Source of the DNA: Crambe crambe
Lineage: Eukaryota > Porifera > Demospongiae > Poecilosclerida > Crambeidae
NCBI GenBank assembly: GCA_963924555.1
Contig: OZ004595.1
Coordinates: forward strand, 2,480,001-2,544,000
Direction: 5' to 3'
DNA: 64,000 nucleotides
Part shown: piece by piece, positions 20,186-30,489 of the stretch
Layout: each line of letters opens with the position of its first letter
How positions within the stretch are numbered: the first letter of the stretch is position 1
Position numbers and translations under genes: made by a program
The notes under the pieces: generated by a model
Database searches by the model: none
The model's input: only the letters and a program-made list of their open reading frames with translations
Told to the model about the DNA's origin: nothing

Positions 20186-23086
20186 CGTAGACCTGCCAAT
20201 TATCGCCGGGTTTGTGACGTTTCCTCTTCTACCGGAAGAACTATTGTAGCACTTCACGTCAAACTGCACCTGTGGAAAGTCCCTCTATAGAGGGTTCATG
20301 ACCTCTAGACTCAGTTCAATTGAGCACCCTTTACCCGTCCAAAAAATTGCTCTATGCGGACTAATATATCGTGGCGATAATAGGAACGATTTGCCTATTA
20401 TCGCCATGGGTAAAATTATATTATTAAAAAATTGTATGTACGAATAATGAAGTATTAGAAGTATATAATTTAAAAAAATGGTTAGGCACAACTTGAACAA
20501 ACATACTTTGAAGAATTATTAGCGCAATATGTGTGGACCCATGTTCCACATTTGTCACAATCAACCCAGAAGACAGTGCTCCCACTGAAACCTTCTGGTT
20601 CTCGGGCATTGCACAAAGCACAGAGTATACCATCATCAGACTCATCACTTCCTGAGTCTGTGTTCTCACGAAACCTAGCTGGGAGTGTATGGACTCGCTG
20701 TGAACGTGGGCGACTTGAAGTGTCTTCATGCTCACTCTCGAGCTCACTAGAAGTACAAGCTTTATCCTTTCCCTTCCTGGACACACCTTTCCCTTTTCTT
20801 CTTGCCTCCACTCCTTTCCTCTTCTTATTCATCCTTTCTTCCTCTTTCCTTTTCTTCTTCCGCTCTTTTTCCTCTTCTCTCTCTTTCTTCCGCCTTTCTT
20901 TTTCCTCTTCTTTCTCTTTCTTCCGCCTCTCTCTCTCCTCCTTTCGTTGTTGCTTCAGTTCTTCCTCCTCCTTCTCTTTCCGTTCCTTTGCTTTCAGTAG
21001 GTCATAATATTCATTTTCAGTCAACACTCTAGCATCAGTTATTCTCCTTCTCTTTGGCCTGCTCTCAGGATCATCATGTGGTGTGGAGAAAATGTCAGCT
21101 AGATGAGAGGGTACAAGTCCGGCGGCAACTAAAGGATTTTCAAATGACGCTTCAGAAGAAGTTGGGGTTGAAGTTAAAGGAGGTGTTACTGTTATAGATG
21201 TAGGTGTTTCTGGTATAATACTGACTTCAGAAAAAGATTGACTACTTTCAGGGACACTTGTGTCTGCATCCACAGTTGTTGCCGGAGAAGAACTTGAACA
21301 CTCGCCTGCGGGTGGTAGAGTTGTCGGTGGAGTAGAATTTGATGAACATTCGCCCGTGGGTGGTAGAGTTGTTGGTGGAGTAGAATTTGACGAACACTCG
21401 CCCATGGGTGGTGCAATTGTAGAGCTTGATGGCAGAGCAGAATTGGATGACCTCTCACCCTGTGAAGTCTCACTTGATGTATTGAGAGCACTAGAACTTA
21501 AGGGACTATACAATTCTGATGGTAACATCTTAGAGCGATCAATTGCCCCTGGATTGAAAGGAAAAATCCCACATTTTTTGAAACCAGCTTTAATACTGCT
21601 CATAGAAAAAGCTTTCTCAAAGGGATCTTTTACTACTGATGCAAATTCTTTTTTGCTCACCACAAAATTCTTCTTTAAAAAACAGAAGGCACGTAGGGAC
21701 TTGTAAAATTGATCTTTTAATGACTTAAAAACAGAAACATCTAGTGGCTGGAGAGCATGAGTGGTGTGAGGTGGGAGACACAGAAGGATCACATCATTAG
21801 CACGAGCTAAATCAATTAATTCGAGAGTTAAATGGGACTTATGCCCGTCGATCAGCAATAAAACTGGGCGTTGAGGAACAGCATGAACTAAAAAAATTTT
21901 CTTCATCCAAGACAGGAAGAGCTCAGAGTCAACCCACCCGGACTCACTTTTGGCATAAACTGCATCATCAGGCCCTTTAAAGGTGTATGCACCCCCAGGG
22001 AAAGCTTTTGGATAAATTATCATTGGTGGCAAAGCTATTCCTGCTGCTGATGCACCACATAATAATGTAATATGCTCTGTAGTCCCAGTTACTTGACCAT
22101 AAGCACACTTACTCTTTACATAGGTCACTGCTTTCTCTCGTGAACCATCCAGTGGCAGAAACGACTCGTCACAATTGTAGATGCGACGTGGTGAAGTCAT
22201 TAAAGAATTATCTTCGAGGGTCTTTTTTAAAAGCTTAAAATACTTATCTACTACCTCAGGATTAAAGTTTTGAGCCCTATTGCGATCGAGCTTGTCCAAC
22301 TTGCGTAGAGTTATTTTAGGATGGCGTCTGCGGAAGTTTGACCACCAGCGATCTCCTGGTCCTGCTTCCTTGTTAAATGCCTTCTCTTTGCCTGAACGTC
22401 TTGCTACAGCCCACGCGTATGCCATCACCATCCGTCGAGTGAGCGGAAATCCCCTCTCTGCCATATAGATTAGGTAGTTGCAAAGAGCTTCCTCCTCTTC
22501 AGAAGTAAGGACTGTGGTTCTCCCAGGTTTTCGACCATGGACGACACGACAACGAACTCTATCATCAAGAGTCTTTCTTGGAACATGATTTAGGGCAGCA
22601 GCTTTAGAAACAGTCAATTTATCTTTCTTCACAGCATCCAAAGCCTTAATCATGTCTTCATCCTTCCAAATCAATCTTTTTCTTGCAGACAACCTCTTCC
22701 TTCTTGAGGCCATTCTATAAATTGACTGAAAAAAATTTGCCTTAAATTGTAGGTACCATCAAAGTAGCTGATATTTTTCCCCAACTTACTTCCATCTTCT
22801 AACCATCAGAAAAAAATTACCCAAGCCCTTTATGAGCTACACAGCTTACCTGAAGTCCTGTCGCTCAGAAACACTTGTGTTAAACCTAGCGCTTGGTGGT
22901 GAAAAACAGGAGATAAAACTTCACACCTCGATCTGACTGCCGTGTAAACTAGTCTAAATGAGCACGTGGCTCTAGGGATCTACTGCACATGCTCAGAGCT
23001 CAATTGAAGCATGTGCCTAGGCAGGAGGGGCTGGATGGCGATAATAGGCATAGTGTTTGTGGTGGCGATAATTGGCAGGTCTACGC
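20186..23086. mobile_element. Complete pogo-type DNA transposon
   Basis: Terminal inverted repeats of 23 bp start GCGTAGACCTGCCAATTATC at 20186 and end with the complement at 23086. TA flanks both sides (20184-20185 and 23087-23088), the target duplication of the pogo/Tc1-mariner group. A second inverted motif, TGCCTATTATCGCC near 20393-20406 and GGCGATAATAGGCA near 23037-23050, repeats the inner TIR sequence and may bind transposase. The element of 2,901 bp contains one long ORF on the minus strand. Intact ends and an intact ORF suggest a young, possibly autonomous insertion. Confidence 0.9.
20482..22713 (-). CDS. Pogo-type transposase with C-terminal PHD finger
   Basis: 743 residues, one exon. 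Residues 14-60 form a Psq-like helix-turn-helix (SKAAALNHVPRKTLDDRV), and about 65-140 a second CENP-B/Tc5-type DNA-binding domain ending in WWSNFRRRHP. The DDE catalytic core shows the expected acidic residues: D182 in YNCDES, D289 in LLIDGHKSH and D325 in THALQPLDV, with 35 residues between the last two. Residues 420-475 hold three Ser/Thr/Pro-rich repeats containing GECSSNS. Residues 575-640 are a highly charged Lys/Glu/Arg coiled-coil-like stretch. Residues 698-742 are a complete C4HC3 PHD finger (C698, C701, C719, C722, H727, C730, C739, C742). The enzyme would cut and paste the surrounding element in the nucleus; the PHD finger may read histone tails (inference). No stop or frameshift is visible. 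Confidence 0.93.
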   Translation of the reverse strand: MASRRKRLSARKRLIWKDEDMIKALDAVKKDKLTVSKAAALNHVPRKTLDDRVRCRVVHGRKPGRTTVLTSEEEEALCNYLIYMAERGFPLTRRMVMAYAWAVARRSGKEKAFNKEAGPGDRWWSNFRRRHPKITLRKLDKLDRNRAQNFNPEVVDKYFKLLKKTLEDNSLMTSPRRIYNCDESFLPLDGSREKAVTYVKSKCAYGQVTGTTEHITLLCGASAAGIALPPMIIYPKAFPGGAYTFKGPDDAVYAKSESGWVDSELFLSWMKKIFLVHAVPQRPVLLLIDGHKSHLTLELIDLARANDVILLCLPPHTTHALQPLDVSVFKSLKDQFYKSLRAFCFLKKNFVVSKKEFASVVKDPFEKAFSMSSIKAGFKKCGIFPFNPGAIDRSKMLPSELYSPLSSSALNTSSETSQGERSSNSALPSSSTIAPPMGECSSNSTPPTTLPPTGECSSNSTPPTTLPPAGECSSSSPATTVDADTSVPESSQSFSEVSIIPETPTSITVTPPLTSTPTSSEASFENPLVAAGLVPSHLADIFSTPHDDPESRPKRRRITDARVLTENEYYDLLKAKERKEKEEEELKQQRKEERERRKKEKEEEKERRKKEREEEKERKKKRKEEERMNKKRKGVEARRKGKGVSRKGKDKACTSSELESEHEDTSSRPRSQRVHTLPARFRENTDSGSDESDDGILCALCNAREPEGFSGSTVFWVDCDKCGTWVHTYCANNSSKYVCSSCA

Positions 23087-23319
23087 TAGTATATTTTAGG
23101 ATCCAAGCATTTTAAAAATACTTGTAGCTATAACTATTGTTATAGAATTTAAGCATATTTGGCTTCATGCTCTGCACAGGAGGGGGCACATCCCCTCCCA
23201 CACCCTCTCCCCCACCGTGGCCTTATGGCTACACGTTCCATGAGCTTCCCCTCCAAGGTGAAATTCCTGGATGAAACCCTGTCCTGGCTTCCCTTGATTA
23301 ATCCTTCCAGCACCCTTGG

Positions 23320-24100
23320 CTGAATAAACAACATTGCAAACTGAATAATGGTAGCTATCAGGACAATAGCTATTAGCTAAATAGCTGTTGAATACATGCC
23401 AGCAATGATTGCGAGCACAGTAAACGGGAGATGTTTGTGACCCAGGGGCTGTTTCCTGGTAGCTGACCACGCCCATTTTCTATAACCACGCCCGTTTTTG
23501 CATACTAGTAGTGTACCATCAACTGGCTCAGTGCCTGTGATTGAGGTCTCTGAAGATGGACCAGCATCATCACTTGGAACTACAATAATTATAATTAATA
23601 ATGTATGCAATCTTACATCGATAGTTACCTGTACAATTTGAGAACTGAATTGGAGTGAAAAAGGATTGAATTCTCCTCTGTGCCATAGTAGAGTCCAGGA
23701 AGACTTAATAGCAGATACTTTCTAGCAGAGCCAAGCTAACTGCTGAGCTAGGTGTTACTAATACTTAATTAACCACCTCATTCTGAGATGTTAATGCTTA
23801 GCTAGTAGGTGTTACTAACACTTAACATGCAGCATCTGTGATGTTGAATTTGCATATACTAATGCCTATGTGCTGGTACTATCCATTTTGAATGCCCCCC
23901 CCCCCCCCCAGCCCCCCTGAGTGCCATTTGCATCATATGCTGATGTGCCAAAAACTAAAATATGCAAATATTTCCACGAGAGCAATATGTTCCACTGTCT
24001 TTGGTAGAATCCAAGACAGGTCTCCAATGCTATTTTTGCTATGTAAGCAAAATGAAAGGGTACAGGGTCACTAGCTATCACTGTACAGGATGAAAGTGTG
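23320..24100 (-). pseudogene. Strongly decayed family M copy
   Basis: Minus-strand islands remain: GHKHLPFTVLAIIAG at about 23400-23460 matches GHDHLPFAVLALLIG of intact copies, and QRQWNIL and AYDANGTQ appear at about 23910-24010. They are scattered over three frames with stops between. The same remnant recurs at 47430-48205. Confidence 0.65.
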
Positions 24101-24168
24101 TACTGCACACTAAATCATCCCATACACACACTAAAAACATTGGGACAAAATGGTGTGCAGTAAACACT
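24095..24168. repeat. Short MITE-like hairpin with GTGTGCAGT ends
   Basis: AGTGTGTACTGCACAC at 24095 and GTGTGCAGTAAACACT ending at 24168 are inverted. Relatives occur at 26955-27104 and 51052-51202, and short forms at about 14333-14391, 42435-42493 and 55311-55369. Confidence 0.6.
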
Positions 24169-24709
24169 ACAGTGTATACAGCTTTAGTCAAGGGAAATAA
24201 TATTTTAATCATGGATGGAGAGGATTCAAGAAGTTAAGTGTCCCACAAGTAAAGATTTCTGAAAAAAAATATGTTTAAGCCATCTGTATACCACTCATTG
24301 CAACATAGGTGGTTTGCAATTTATGAATATAGACCCATTGAGATGACTTGATGCAGAACTTATTCACACAATAGGAAATAAAAGACTGTCTGGTAGCAAT
24401 ACGTACTGGTTGGTATAGTTATGCTATTGACAAATGCAACAGTCCCATTTATGGGAAATGTTACAAGTGGCCAGATTAGAATCCCTTACTGCCAAGAAAC
24501 TAACTAACCTTTACTCTATGTGAATGAGTGTCGACTCCAGTAGCACTATCATCATGATAATACAGTCATAACACTATCAGTAGCCATGGCAAAATGTTAC
24601 AGTGCACAAATATATAACAGTTTGAGAATATAAATTTATTCATGACAGCTACATATATACAATATTATTTTGCTAAGTAATGTATATGTGTTTTCATTGC
24701 TTGCTATGA
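24169..24709. other. No intact gene; decayed family M flank
   Basis: Low-similarity remnants (such as a GAGATGACTTGATGCA match at about 24336) and AT-rich DNA, duplicated at about 48260-48810. Confidence 0.45.
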
Positions 24710-26518
24710 TTATCTGGAGCTCAGCAGAGGAGGATAATGATGGATTTCACTCTTGTTTCTCTCAAATGCTTCAAAGGACCTTGGCAATGAACCTGATGAT
24801 CTACAATTCATTATCTTCAGGTATAATTTCTTAAGTATTCGATGGAATATAAGCCAAGCAAACATTAAAATGAGGTAGAGGACGATAAGTGCTACAGAAA
24901 GATTTATAAGAACTTTTGCTGTGGTTAGCCAGTGCGTATCAAGGTGTGAGGCTAGTATATAAGTTGTGATTGTCATGAAAAGTAATGCAACCAAAAGCAT
25001 GAAAGTAATATCTGACCTGTTCTGAGAAATTTTCTTGTACGGCTGAAATATTGCAAACATAAGAGCACTTAATAACATAGTGATAGCTAGTGTGGGGAGA
25101 GCAAAGAAAGAGGCCATGAGTTCAGGTATTATCAGGAATAAGAAACGCAAGAGGAAGTAAAATGCTGAGAAGTACCTCATGTCATAAGGCTCTATCTTGT
25201 AGCTACCTTGGAAGGCATCCATGAAGATATGTAGCGCCTGGCATCTCCACCCCAAGCAGTTCAGACATCTCTGGAAGCAGTGAAAGGGGTAGAGGACTAG
25301 TAGGAGGAAAGGGAGGAACACGAATACAAAGCCAATCAATAATGCAAGCACAGCAAATGGAAGATGATCATGTCCAAAATACTCAATATTGGCATCGTAG
25401 TAGAAGAATTTCTTCTTGATCTCTGTCCCCATCTCATCATAGGCTATAGTGAAAGCCAAGAGATCAAAAGAAATTGATAGTATCTTAGTGCTGGAAAGCA
25501 GGATGAAAGTGGCGAATGTTTCGATGAGGGACGTTTGTATATTCCACTGCCTTTGGTAACATGCGAGAAGATACTTGAAAGGCTTCCATGCCAATTTGAG
25601 GCAACGATAATTTCTGTCATACAATGTCAGCAACACATAAGTGATGAAGATTAAAATGAAAGGATACAAGGCTACTATATAGTCCAGAAAAAGAATGTGG
25701 ATAATATTCAGTTGTGGATGGAGGCAGAAGCTAGGATACGCACCACGAAAGAAATCTAAATTTACTACACCAATAATAATAGAATAGACTATTTCAGGAC
25801 GGACACAAGTTAAGGTTGAACCACATTTAGCATTAAACCAGCCATCAAATATTCGTTGCATGAGTGGTGATAATAAACACTGCAATGCAAATACGATCCC
25901 ATTGAGATGACTTGATGCAACACTGATCCTCAGAATCACCACAAGGAAATAAAAGACTGTCAGCGGTAGCAAAGCCACTGCAAAATACTTCAGCCAGTTT
26001 TTGTACCCATAGTCTGTGCAGGGTACACAGATGGTGTATCGATAGGAGTATGCTGCCAGTCCATATTGAGGTTTGCAGCGACCACAGAAACGTCCTTCAC
26101 GGTGTGTATCCACATTTGGAGTTGATGGGCTGCATACAGCTTCGTTAAACAATGTTCCATTCGATATGGAGTATCTCTCAATAGGATAGAAGGGACTATA
26201 GCCTCTCGTATAAAAACATGTAGGCATGCAACTTCCAACGACAGATTTATTAGTGTCCTGGTCCCAATAAATGCAGTAGCAAGCATGGATTTTAAGATAT
26301 TCATCGTTTTCATTGCATTTCACAACTCCAATCTTGTCAATCCCACATGGATATTCACCAGCAGCATCAGGGATCGATTTTGACCAAATTTTACGATTTA
26401 TTTCCAAGACTTCTTTTTCAATAGAAGCATCCACAACTATAAACTGCATAATAATTGTTATCAAACAAAATAAGTAGTCCATGAAAAGGCATGCCATCAT
26501 ACTGCAGTGCAATTTCAT
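24710..26518 (-). CDS. Family M multipass membrane protein, copy M5 (reference copy)
   Basis: 602 residues in one exon, used here as the family reference. Start is MKLHCSMMACLF, conserved in paralogues and preceded by CTCTCAGTTTGAC. Residues 1-31 are a signal peptide or anchor. The ectodomain to about 170 has cysteines 58, 68, 80, 82, 97, 101, 129, 145, 148, 164 and 167, and a glycosylation site NGT at 120. Hydrophobic segments lie at about 175-198, 204-220, 243-256, 272-298, 332-358, 385-410, 448-465, 470-492, 504-524 and 536-558. A Cys/basic patch (CFQRCLNCLGWRC, 414-426) and the motif DAFQGSYKIEPYDMRYF (434-450) separate the last blocks. The tail is Ser/Arg-rich. It is probably a plasma-membrane receptor- or channel-like protein. 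The family resembles multi-copy uncharacterised sponge proteins I recall; function is unknown. Confidence 0.92.
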   Translation of the reverse strand: MKLHCSMMACLFMDYLFCLITIIMQFIVVDASIEKEVLEINRKIWSKSIPDAAGEYPCGIDKIGVVKCNENDEYLKIHACYCIYWDQDTNKSVVGSCMPTCFYTRGYSPFYPIERYSISNGTLFNEAVCSPSTPNVDTHREGRFCGRCKPQYGLAAYSYRYTICVPCTDYGYKNWLKYFAVALLPLTVFYFLVVILRISVASSHLNGIVFALQCLLSPLMQRIFDGWFNAKCGSTLTCVRPEIVYSIIIGVVNLDFFRGAYPSFCLHPQLNIIHILFLDYIVALYPFILIFITYVLLTLYDRNYRCLKLAWKPFKYLLACYQRQWNIQTSLIETFATFILLSSTKILSISFDLLAFTIAYDEMGTEIKKKFFYYDANIEYFGHDHLPFAVLALLIGFVFVFLPFLLLVLYPFHCFQRCLNCLGWRCQALHIFMDAFQGSYKIEPYDMRYFSAFYFLLRFLFLIIPELMASFFALPTLAITMLLSALMFAIFQPYKKISQNRSDITFMLLVALLFMTITTYILASHLDTHWLTTAKVLINLSVALIVLYLILMFAWLIFHRILKKLYLKIMNCRSSGSLPRSFEAFERNKSEIHHYPPLLSSR

Positions 26519-27559
26519 GTCAAACTGAGAGCTACGTATTATCTATGTTGTGGGTATAGCCAGCTCCATACTACACTGTGAAATGAAAGTATACATGGTA
26601 CATCAGAGGTGTTGGAAGCAAGATTCGATTAGTCAGGCCTGAAATTGAAACGTAATCCATTGAAGTTCTACAATTTGCTATTATTCGGGCATCATAAGTA
26701 GGACACTTTCTTAAGTTATTGATTGATAGCCACATAATAATTAACCTTGTTTTTCCCAAAATATTGGTCAGGCCTGGGCCTGACTGGCCTTACCTGTTCC
26801 ACCGCCTATGGTGGTAGTGGAATTCAAACAGATTGGGGAACATTCATCTGGTGCAGCAGTGACCCCTTCATGCAGTAACAGAGTACAGATGCTGCAAGCT
26901 CATGAAATGAGCTATAACCTCCTACAATAGAGAATCATGAAATGTAAAAATAAAAGTGTTTACTGCACACCATTTTGTCCCAATACACACACCGTTTTGT
27001 TTTTGGTGTGTGTATTTAGTCTGGTGCTACCCCACCCACCGATAAAAGGAAGGTGCAATGCAAGACTAGCGTGTATTGGGACAATTTAGTGTGCAGTACA
27101 CACTTTCATTTTTACAGTGTGAAATGAGGTATAACCTCCAACAATAGAGAATCGTGAAATGAGCTACAATAGAGAGATACTTTTGTGAGAGATAAAACTG
27201 CATAATATTAGTAAACAGTCCATGCATGAAAAGCACTTCATGTAGAACTAACTGAGAACTAGTAATGTAACAGTTGTGGGTATAGCTATAGTCAAAGGTA
27301 TATGTTGCAGTTACATTCAATCATGAAAACTACATTGTATCATCAGTATAGGAATTGTTACATTTCAGTGTTGGTATTGAAGCTCAATGTACATACACTG
27401 TAGTCTGCATCCAAATAAACTTGTAACTATAGAGATATGAGTAGTCATAGCTGCGTAATGATCCTCAGTGATTTGGATGGATGGAGGGAATAACCATCGA
27501 CTTCAGGGTTATTGTGCCCTGCATGGTTCTGTTGAATGACTTCCATATGATATCAGGAG
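26519..27559. other. Upstream and intergenic DNA with one MITE
   Basis: Contains the MITE at 26955-27104 and otherwise AT-rich sequence without a gene. Almost the same sequence occurs at 50620-51640. Confidence 0.5.
26955..27104. repeat. MITE-like element with GTGTGCAGT ends
   Basis: Inverted ends AGTGTTTACTGCACAC (26955) and GTGTGCAGTACACACT (to 27104), with a longer interior than the copy at 24095-24168. An internal TTGTCCCAATACACAC and its complement extend the stem. Confidence 0.65.
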
Positions 27560-28110
27560 GGGATGTGCCTCCTGGCTTCCTTCCTTTCCAGTAACAAACA
27601 ACATTGCAAACAGAATGATGTCATGACAATAGCTGTTGAGTACATGCCAACAAGTGATTGCAAACACATTAAATGAAAGATGTTTGTGACCATACTAAGA
27701 GATCCCTAAGTTGAGTGCCATTTGCATCATAATTATGCTGATGTGAAAGCAAAAATGGCACAGCAAGCTCATAGTATTTGATATTGACAAATGTGAGGTT
27801 CGTAGCTATGATTTTTATATTACACGTACTGCCTTTGGTAGAATACATGACAGGTCTCAATACTGATATAACCACTCCTGCTGTATAACGTAAGCAAAAT
27901 GAAAGGAGTACAGGACTGCTGTAGTCAAAAGAAATGATATTTAATCATGGTTGGAAACAGAAGTCAGGATTCATGTCACGAAAGAAGTGTCCTTATATAG
28001 CTATGGAAGTAAAGGTTTCAGGAAAAAAAGCATTGTACCACAGGTTGTAATAAGCACTGCAATTGATGAATGCAGTCCCATTGAAATAACACTGATTCTC
28101 ATGACAGGAA
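27560..28110 (-). pseudogene. Strongly decayed family M copy
   Basis: Minus-strand islands such as NYDANGTQ (about 27720-27745) and the CFYQRQ-like string near 27840 match the central part of family M. No continuous frame remains. Duplicated at 51640-52210. Confidence 0.55.
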
Positions 28111-28479
28111 ATAAGACTGTCTAGTGCAAAACTACACCTTGCTTGGTACAGTTGTGCCTATTTACAAGTACTATCAGCTAGTTAGCTACAACTCATTTTT
28201 AGTTCCAAGTCAAATCGGAATTAATCGGAATTTGTGTACAAGTGTGCATGTACATATAATATTATTAATGCACTATCATTATGATTATGATAATCGAATG
28301 ATATTATAGTCACAATACGATCATGTAGCCATGGCAAAATGGTAGTATAGTTATAGTATAATACATAACAGTTTGAGGATATAAAATCTATAAATCAAAC
28401 TCAATTATTCATGACAATATTTGTTGCAATGATACAATCTGCTAAGTTAATGTACATGTGTTTTCATGGCTTGCTATGA

Positions 28480-30285
28480 TTATCTAGAACTCAGCAGAGG
28501 AGGATAATTACGGATTTCACTCTCGCTTCTCTCAAATGCTTCAAAGGACCTTGCCGATGATCCACGATTCATTATCTTCAGGAACAACTTCTTAAGTATT
28601 CGTTGGAATATAAGCCAAGCAAACATTAAAATGAGGTAGAGGAAGATAAGTGCTAGAGAGAGAATTATAAGAATTTTTGCTGTGGTTAGCCAGTGCATAT
28701 CAAGGTACGAGGCTAGTACATCAGTTGTGACTGTCATAAAAAGTAATGCAACCAAAAGCATGAAAGCAATATCTGACTTGTTCTGAGAAGTTTTTTTGTA
28801 TGGCTGAAATATTGCAAATATAAGAGCACTTAGTAACATAGTGATAGCTAGTGTGGGGATGAAAAAGAAAGAGGGTATGAGTTCAGGTATTATCAAGAAT
28901 ATGAAACGCAAGAGGAGGTAAAATGCTGAGAAGTACCTCATGTCATAAGGCTCTATCTTGTAGCTACCTTGGAAGGCATCCATGAAGATATGTAGTGCTT
29001 GGCATCTCCACCCCAAGCAGTTCAGACATCTCTGGAAGCAGCGACAAGGGTGGAGGACTAGTAGGAGGAAAGGGAGGAACACGAATACAAAGCCAATCAA
29101 TAATGCAAGCACCGCAAATGGAAGATGATCATGTCCGAAATACTCGATATTGGCATCATAGAATAGGAATTTCTTCTTGATCTCTGTCCCCATCTCATCA
29201 TAGGCTATAGTGAAAGCCAAGAGATCAAAAGAAACAGATAGTATCTTAGTGCTGGAAAGCAGGATGAAAGTGGCAAATGTTTCGATGAGGGACGTTCGTA
29301 TGTTCCACTGCCTTTGGTAACATGCGAGAAGATACTTGAAAGGCTTCCATGCCAATTTGATGAAATAATAATTTCTGTCATACATTGTCAGCAACACATA
29401 AGTGATGAAGATTAAAATGAAAGGATACAAGGCTACTATATAGTCCAGAAAAAGAATGTGGATAATATTCAATTGTGGATGGAGGCAGAAGCTAGGATAC
29501 ACACCACGAAAGAAATCTAAATTTACTACACCAATAATAATAGAATAGACTATGCTAGGACGGATGTTATGGACACAAGAAAAAGCTGAACCACATTTAG
29601 CATTAAACCAGCCATCAAATATTCGTTGCATAAGTGGTGAAAATAAGCACTGTAATGCAAATACAATCCCATTGAGATGACTTGATGCAACACTGATCCT
29701 CAGGATCACCACAAGGAAATAAAAGACTGTCAGTGGTAGCAAAGCCACTGCAAAATACTTCAGCCAGTTTTTGTACCCATAGTCTGTGCAAGGTACACAG
29801 ATGGTGTATTGATAGGAGTATGCTGCCAGGCCATATTGAGGTTTGCATCGACCACAGAAACGTCCTTCACGATGTGTATCTGCATATGAAGTTGATGGGC
29901 TGCATACAGCTTCATTAAACAATGTTCCATTCGATATGGAGTATCTCTCAATAGGATAGAATGGACTGCCTCTCGTATAAAAACATGTTACTATGCAACT
30001 TCCAACGACAGACTTCTTAGTGTCCTGGTCCCAATAAATGCAGTAGCAAGCATGGATTTTAAGATAATCATTGTTTTCATCGCACTGCACAACTCCAATC
30101 TTGTCAACCCCACATGGATATTCACCAGTAGCATCAGGGATTGATTGTGACCAAATTTTACGATTTACTTCCAAGTCATCTCTTTCAATAGAAGCATTCA
30201 CAAACACTAAATTGCATAATATTATCATCGAACAAAGCAAGTAATCTATGAAAAGGCATGCCATTACACTGCGATGCAATTTCAT
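28480..30285 (-). CDS. Family M multipass membrane protein, copy M6
   Basis: 601 residues from the conserved MKLHRSVMACLF start at 30285. An in-frame ATG 12 codons upstream (30321) exists but lies beyond the conserved CTCTCAGTTC motif, so I prefer the inner one. All 11 ectodomain cysteines are present. The first 190 or so residues are the same as in M7 and M8. From FYFLVVILR to IGVV the sequence instead resembles M1 (FDGWFNAKCGSAFSC), and the last third is mixed, so the copy is a mosaic. No disruption is visible. Confidence 0.9.
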   Translation of the reverse strand: MKLHRSVMACLFIDYLLCSMIILCNLVFVNASIERDDLEVNRKIWSQSIPDATGEYPCGVDKIGVVQCDENNDYLKIHACYCIYWDQDTKKSVVGSCIVTCFYTRGSPFYPIERYSISNGTLFNEAVCSPSTSYADTHREGRFCGRCKPQYGLAAYSYQYTICVPCTDYGYKNWLKYFAVALLPLTVFYFLVVILRISVASSHLNGIVFALQCLFSPLMQRIFDGWFNAKCGSAFSCVHNIRPSIVYSIIIGVVNLDFFRGVYPSFCLHPQLNIIHILFLDYIVALYPFILIFITYVLLTMYDRNYYFIKLAWKPFKYLLACYQRQWNIRTSLIETFATFILLSSTKILSVSFDLLAFTIAYDEMGTEIKKKFLFYDANIEYFGHDHLPFAVLALLIGFVFVFLPFLLLVLHPCRCFQRCLNCLGWRCQALHIFMDAFQGSYKIEPYDMRYFSAFYLLLRFIFLIIPELIPSFFFIPTLAITMLLSALIFAIFQPYKKTSQNKSDIAFMLLVALLFMTVTTDVLASYLDMHWLTTAKILIILSLALIFLYLILMFAWLIFQRILKKLFLKIMNRGSSARSFEAFERSESEIRNYPPLLSSR

Positions 30286-30489
30286 GTAGAACTGAGAGCT
30301 ATTAGTTCGTGGGTAGCACATGCAGTTACATATATATTGCTAGCTACATTGTATCATCAGTATAGGAACTGAAAATGTTAAATGTTGATATTGAAACTCA
30401 ATGTACACTGTAGTTCAGCATCCAAATACACTTGTAACTATGGAGCTATGAGTAGTCATACAATCATATGTTTTTCATTGGTTGCTATG

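Noticed and set aside
20531-21706. Plus-strand ORFs of 76-158 codons rich in Ser/Phe/Leu
   Set aside because: Shadows of the charged Lys/Glu region and Ser/Pro region of the transposase on the other strand.
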